Assembly: GCA_002345625.1 (NCBI GenBank)
Contig: DDWE01000101.1
Coordinates: 5,159 to 26,310 of the forward strand
Origin: Desulfuromonadaceae bacterium UBA2294
GTDB taxonomy: Bacteria > Desulfobacterota > Desulfuromonadia > Desulfuromonadales > UBA2294
Direction of reading: 5' to 3'
DNA: 21,152 nt
Shown here: piece after piece, positions 16,697 through 21,152 of the stretch
Position numbering within the stretch: the stretch's first letter is position 1
How the letters are laid out: each line of letters begins with the position of its first letter
Notes under the pieces: generated by a model
Told to the model about the DNA's origin: nothing
The model's database searches: none
What the model saw: only the letters and a program-made list of their open reading frames with translations
Program-made: the position numbers and the translations under genes

Positions 16697-19216
<2,520 letters not shown>

Positions 19217-19226
19217 AGGGGGGACG

Positions 19227-19373
19227 TTACTGGCGGACGACGCAGACAACGATGACCTGACGATCGCGATTCTCTTCTCGGAAGAGATTTCCCGCCTCCA
19301 CCGGACCCGGCGCTTCGATGACTTCACTCTTCATTTCACCGGCTTCTTCGTAGGTTACTTCGTACAGGGGCAT
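19227..19373 (-). CDS. Conserved-looking small protein (48 aa)
   Basis: I do not recognise the family. ATG at 19373 to TAA at 19227-19229 gives 48 residues beginning MPLYEVTYEEAGEMKSEVIE and ending QVIVVCVVRQ. It alternates beta-like and acidic helical stretches, is free of rare-codon runs and is preceded by AGGAAAGAG. The pattern (short strand, acidic helix, final strand) suggests a compact beta-alpha-beta mini-domain, perhaps a regulator or adaptor. It is convergent with the helicase fusion, 10 bp from its stop, and lies downstream of the toxin gene on the same strand. Confidence 0.68.
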   Translation of the reverse strand: MPLYEVTYEEAGEMKSEVIEAPGPVEAGNLFREENRDRQVIVVCVVRQ

Positions 19374-19423
19374 GGTTTCAATCTCTTTCCTGATTATTCG
19401 ATAAATTCAAAAAAACATTATCT

Positions 19424-19445
19424 GTAGGAGCAGGCTCCAGCCTGC
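19424..19445. repeat. REP-like palindromic element
   Basis: GTAGGAGCAGGCTCCAGCCTGC contains two overlapping palindromes: GGAGCAGGCTCC (19427-19438) and GCAGGCTCCAGCCTGC (19430-19445, 7-bp arms with a 2-nt centre). The opening GTAGGAGC is typical of extragenic repeats in many Proteobacteria. Read on the - strand it is followed by a 7-T run (19409-19415), so it may also end the toxin-antitoxin transcript. Confidence 0.6.
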
Positions 19446-19463
19446 GATGTTACTTGTAGCCGA

Positions 19464-19814
19464 CTAACGTCGGATATCGACCGCCGCAAGAAGAGCTTTT
19501 TCAACCTGGACCAAAATTTCGGTGGAGAGCTCGCCAATACGTTCGACCAGTTTGGCGCGATCCAAGGTCGTAATCTGATGGCAGAGGGCACTACTATCGC
19601 TCTTCAGATTCGCTGTCCCGGCCGGGAGTGCCACCACCGTCGGGCCACGCCGTCCCTGGTTTGGCGAGGTAGAAACCGGGATAACGATAATCGAACGCCA
19701 CCCTGGGGCCTCGTTAAAGGCGTCATGAGAAAGGATGATCACCGGTCGCCGGCCGGTCTGCTCCGATCCGGAACGGGGGGAAAGATTCGCCCAGTAAAGA
19801 TCTCCCCGCTTCAT
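19464..19814 (-). CDS. mazF: MazF/PemK-family endoribonuclease toxin
   Basis: 116 residues with the full MazF/PemK pattern: MKRGDLYWANLSPRSGSEQ, GRRPVIILSHDAFN, SIIVIPVSTS and a central SSALCHQITTLDRAKL. Family members are ribosome-independent mRNA interferases that cut single-stranded RNA at short motifs; the conserved basic Arg in GRRPV and the Thr-Thr in QITTLD are where catalysis and substrate contact are expected. Its ATG overlaps the antitoxin stop by 4 bases (TCAT on the + strand), so production is coupled to the antitoxin. A short hairpin (CCGAC-taac-GTCGG, 19460-19473) spans the stop. The cleavage motif cannot be told from sequence. Confidence 0.95.
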   Translation of the reverse strand: MKRGDLYWANLSPRSGSEQTGRRPVIILSHDAFNEAPGWRSIIVIPVSTSPNQGRRGPTVVALPAGTANLKSDSSALCHQITTLDRAKLVERIGELSTEILVQVEKALLAAVDIRR

Positions 19815-20080
19815 GGGCAGGGCTCCGAATTATCCAAATGCTCCAGACTTGCCGATTCAAGCTCTTCGTCAAGATCGTCGACACTCCCGGCCTGCTGTGC
19901 GGCGTAGGCGGCGATCTCCTCATGCACAGCCAATCGTTCCTGCTCTTCAAGCCAGTATTCCACCGCCTGTTTTGCCAATTGCGTTGCCGGGCGGTGCTGA
20001 CGCTGCGCCAAATCACGCAGGCGGTTATAAACCGGCTCCGGAAGCGGAACATGAAAGTTGTGTGTAGTTGCTGTTTTCAT
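19811..20080 (-). CDS. Ribbon-helix-helix antitoxin of the MazF-type toxin
   Basis: 89 residues. ATG at 20080 has AGGAG 7 nt upstream. The N-terminal half reads as a ribbon-helix-helix DNA-binding domain (HNFHVPLPEPVYNRLRDLAQRQHRPATQLAKQAVEYWLEEQ); the C-terminal half is acidic and probably disordered until it wraps the toxin (DDLDEELESASLEHLDN). It should neutralise the toxin and, with it, repress its own promoter through the palindrome at 20076-20100. This order, antitoxin first with a 4-base overlap, is standard for MazEF-like pairs. Confidence 0.9.
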   Translation of the reverse strand: MKTATTHNFHVPLPEPVYNRLRDLAQRQHRPATQLAKQAVEYWLEEQERLAVHEEIAAYAAQQAGSVDDLDEELESASLEHLDNSEPCP

Positions 20081-20100
20081 GGCATATCTCCTGCCATGAA
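20076..20100. promoter_or_regulatory. Operator-like palindrome over the antitoxin ribosome site and start
   Basis: TTCATGGCA (20076-20084) and TGCCATGAA (20092-20100) are perfect 9-bp inverted arms with a 7-nt spacer containing the Shine-Dalgarno core. The left arm covers the antitoxin ATG. Probable autoregulatory operator; as RNA the same arms would hide the ribosome site. Confidence 0.65.
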
Positions 20101-20128
20101 TTGTATGTCAAATATGTCTACCATGCAA
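20100..20128 (-). promoter_or_regulatory. Candidate sigma-70 promoter for the toxin-antitoxin operon
   Basis: On the - strand TTGCAT (20123-20128) and TACAAT (20100-20105) are separated by exactly 17 bp. The predicted transcript start falls inside the palindrome, giving a leader of only about 12 nt. The direct repeat TATGTC at 20104-20109 and 20113-20118 lies in the spacer and could be an added regulator contact. Confidence 0.5.
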
Positions 20129-20229
20129 GGCAGAGTTATAAAAGCCGTACTGATCTCCCTTGCCAGCCGCGCACCCGCCGGTGTAGACTGCCGCCGTTCT
20201 TCAACTTTCCCCGCTCCCCCAAGAGGCCC

Positions 20230-21090
20230 ATGTTTAGCAAAATCCGCCACCTCCTGGAGATGATCAAATTCTCCCACACCATCTTCGCCTTCCCCTTCGC
20301 CCTGATGGGAGCCACCCTCGCCGCCCTTGCCAACGGCCAGCCGCCGAGCGCCGCCCAGATCGGCTGGATCTGCATGGCGATGGTCGGGGCGCGCAACGCC
20401 GCCATGGGGCTGAACCGGATCATCGACGCCCGCATCGACGCCGAAAATCCCCGCACCGCCGGACGGCAGATCCCCGCCGGGATCATCTCCCTGAAGGAAG
20501 CGTGGATCTTCGTTATCAGCTCGACCCTCCTCCTTCTCGTCGCCGCCTGGCAGCTCAACCCTCTGTGTTTCTACCTCTCGCCGCTGGTCCTCGCCTTCTT
20601 CATCCTGTACGCTTACTGCAAGCGCTTCACCGCGCTGGCGCATATTGTCCTCGGCATCTGCCTCGCCGGCGCCCCCTTGGGTGCCTGGATCGCCTTGCGT
20701 AGCACCATTGAGTGGCCGATCCTCGTCCTCGCCCTGGCGGTGCTGGTCTGGGTTGCCGGTTTCGATATCTTTTACGCCCTGCAGGATCTCGACTTCGACC
20801 GTAAGAAGGGGCTGCACTCGATCCCGGTCCGCCTTGGCGAGAAGGGGGCGATCCTCCTTGGCAAGATTCTGCACGGCCTGATGGTCGGCCTCCTGCTGTT
20901 AATACCGCAGGGCCTCCCCCTCGGGATGATCTACTATGCCGGCATCGGCGTCATCAGCCTGATGATCGCCTGGGAGCACCACCTCGTCAAACCCGGCGAT
21001 CTCTCCAAACTCGACGCCGCCTTCTTCAACATGAACGGCTACATCAGCGTGACGATCTTCTGCTTTACGCTGACGGATGTTTTGATTTGA
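20230..21090 (+). CDS. UbiA-family polyprenyltransferase, MqnP-like
   Basis: 286 residues from ATG 20230 (MFSKIRHLLEMIKFSHTIF); the frame is open upstream but without a better start. AAGAGG precedes it at short spacing. It is a multi-spanning membrane protein with the two Mg-prenyl-diphosphate motifs of the family: NRIIDARID (Asn62, Asp66, Asp70) and the second DLDFDRKKGLHSIP. Family members attach an isoprenoid chain to an aromatic acid: 4-hydroxybenzoate in ubiquinone synthesis (UbiA) or 1,4-dihydroxy-6-naphthoate in futalosine-route menaquinone (MqnP). In an anaerobic H2-oxidising organism the menaquinone role is more likely, but the two cannot be separated from this gene alone. It is transcribed divergently from the toxin-antitoxin operon. 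Confidence 0.92.
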   Translation: MFSKIRHLLEMIKFSHTIFAFPFALMGATLAALANGQPPSAAQIGWICMAMVGARNAAMGLNRIIDARIDAENPRTAGRQIPAGIISLKEAWIFVISSTLLLLVAAWQLNPLCFYLSPLVLAFFILYAYCKRFTALAHIVLGICLAGAPLGAWIALRSTIEWPILVLALAVLVWVAGFDIFYALQDLDFDRKKGLHSIPVRLGEKGAILLGKILHGLMVGLLLLIPQGLPLGMIYYAGIGVISLMIAWEHHLVKPGDLSKLDAAFFNMNGYISVTIFCFTLTDVLI

Positions 21091-21101
21091 TAGTTGAACT
21101 C

Positions 21102-21152
21102 GTAGGGGCGAGGCGGTGCCTCGCCCTGGGCGACCCACCGGGTCGCCCCTAC
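21102..21152. repeat. Two-hairpin REP-like element at right window edge
   Basis: The outer ends GTAGGGGCGA (21102-21111) and TCGCCCCTAC (21143-21152) are perfect reverse complements. Between and overlapping them lie two hairpins with 9-bp perfect arms and 3-nt loops: 21106-21114/21118-21126 and 21128-21136/21140-21148. It can fold as two hairpins or as one outer stem with a branched inside. It starts 11 bp after the prenyltransferase stop and may extend past the window. Confidence 0.75.

Overview
The window reads as ordinary chromosomal DNA from a strictly or facultatively anaerobic, respiring Gram-negative bacterium, most likely a member of the Desulfuromonadales/Geobacter group. This is inferred, not proven. 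The evidence is the combination of a membrane-bound [NiFe] uptake hydrogenase, a lipid-anchored cytochrome c, a hybrid kinase with tandem periplasmic binding domains, a MqnP/UbiA-type prenyltransferase, an NDUFA9-like short-chain dehydrogenase-type protein, Tat and lipoprotein signals, and moderately high GC with dense gene packing. There are no tRNA, rRNA, CRISPR or transposase genes.

Layout, left to right. (1) 1-3565: the 3' part of a large hybrid sensor kinase, cut by the left edge. (2) 3679-4035: a small Cys-tailed protein of unknown function. (3) 4143-8754: a tightly coupled five-gene + strand operon made of an ABC ATPase, an FtsX/MacB-type permease, a His/Cys-containing lipoprotein, a DUF3299-like anchored periplasmic protein and a SurA/PpiC-like foldase. 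It looks like an envelope metal-handling or export system related to the Zrg-type clusters. It ends at a very strong bidirectional terminator. (4) 8848-10577: an RdgC-family gene (-) divergent from a FlK-like hotdog thioesterase (+), with a long spaced inverted repeat between them. (5) 10593-15076: a leftward uptake-hydrogenase operon in the order small subunit, large subunit, cytochrome b, maturation protease, then a c-type cytochrome lipoprotein.

(6) 15077-15506: a 430-bp AT-rich divergent promoter region. (7) 15507-16409: an NDUFA9-like NAD(P)-binding protein. (8) 16697-19216: a RadC/JAMM-type metallo-domain fused to a DinG/XPD-type iron-sulfur helicase, the most unusual protein here. (9) 19227-19373: an unlisted 48-codon small gene (-). 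(10) 19464-20080: a MazF-type toxin with a ribbon-helix-helix antitoxin (-), with an operator-like palindrome over the antitoxin start. (11) 20230-21090: a UbiA/MqnP-type prenyltransferase. (12) 21102-21152: a two-hairpin REP-like repeat at the right edge.

The hydrogenase operon is self-consistent: the large subunit keeps the C-terminal extension that the co-encoded protease would remove, the small subunit has a Tat signal and membrane anchor, and cytochrome b would pass electrons to the quinone pool. The prenyltransferase at the right edge probably acts in making that (mena)quinone. The best candidates for undescribed biology are the JAMM-DinG fusion and the five-gene envelope operon whose three periplasmic proteins all carry Cys motifs.
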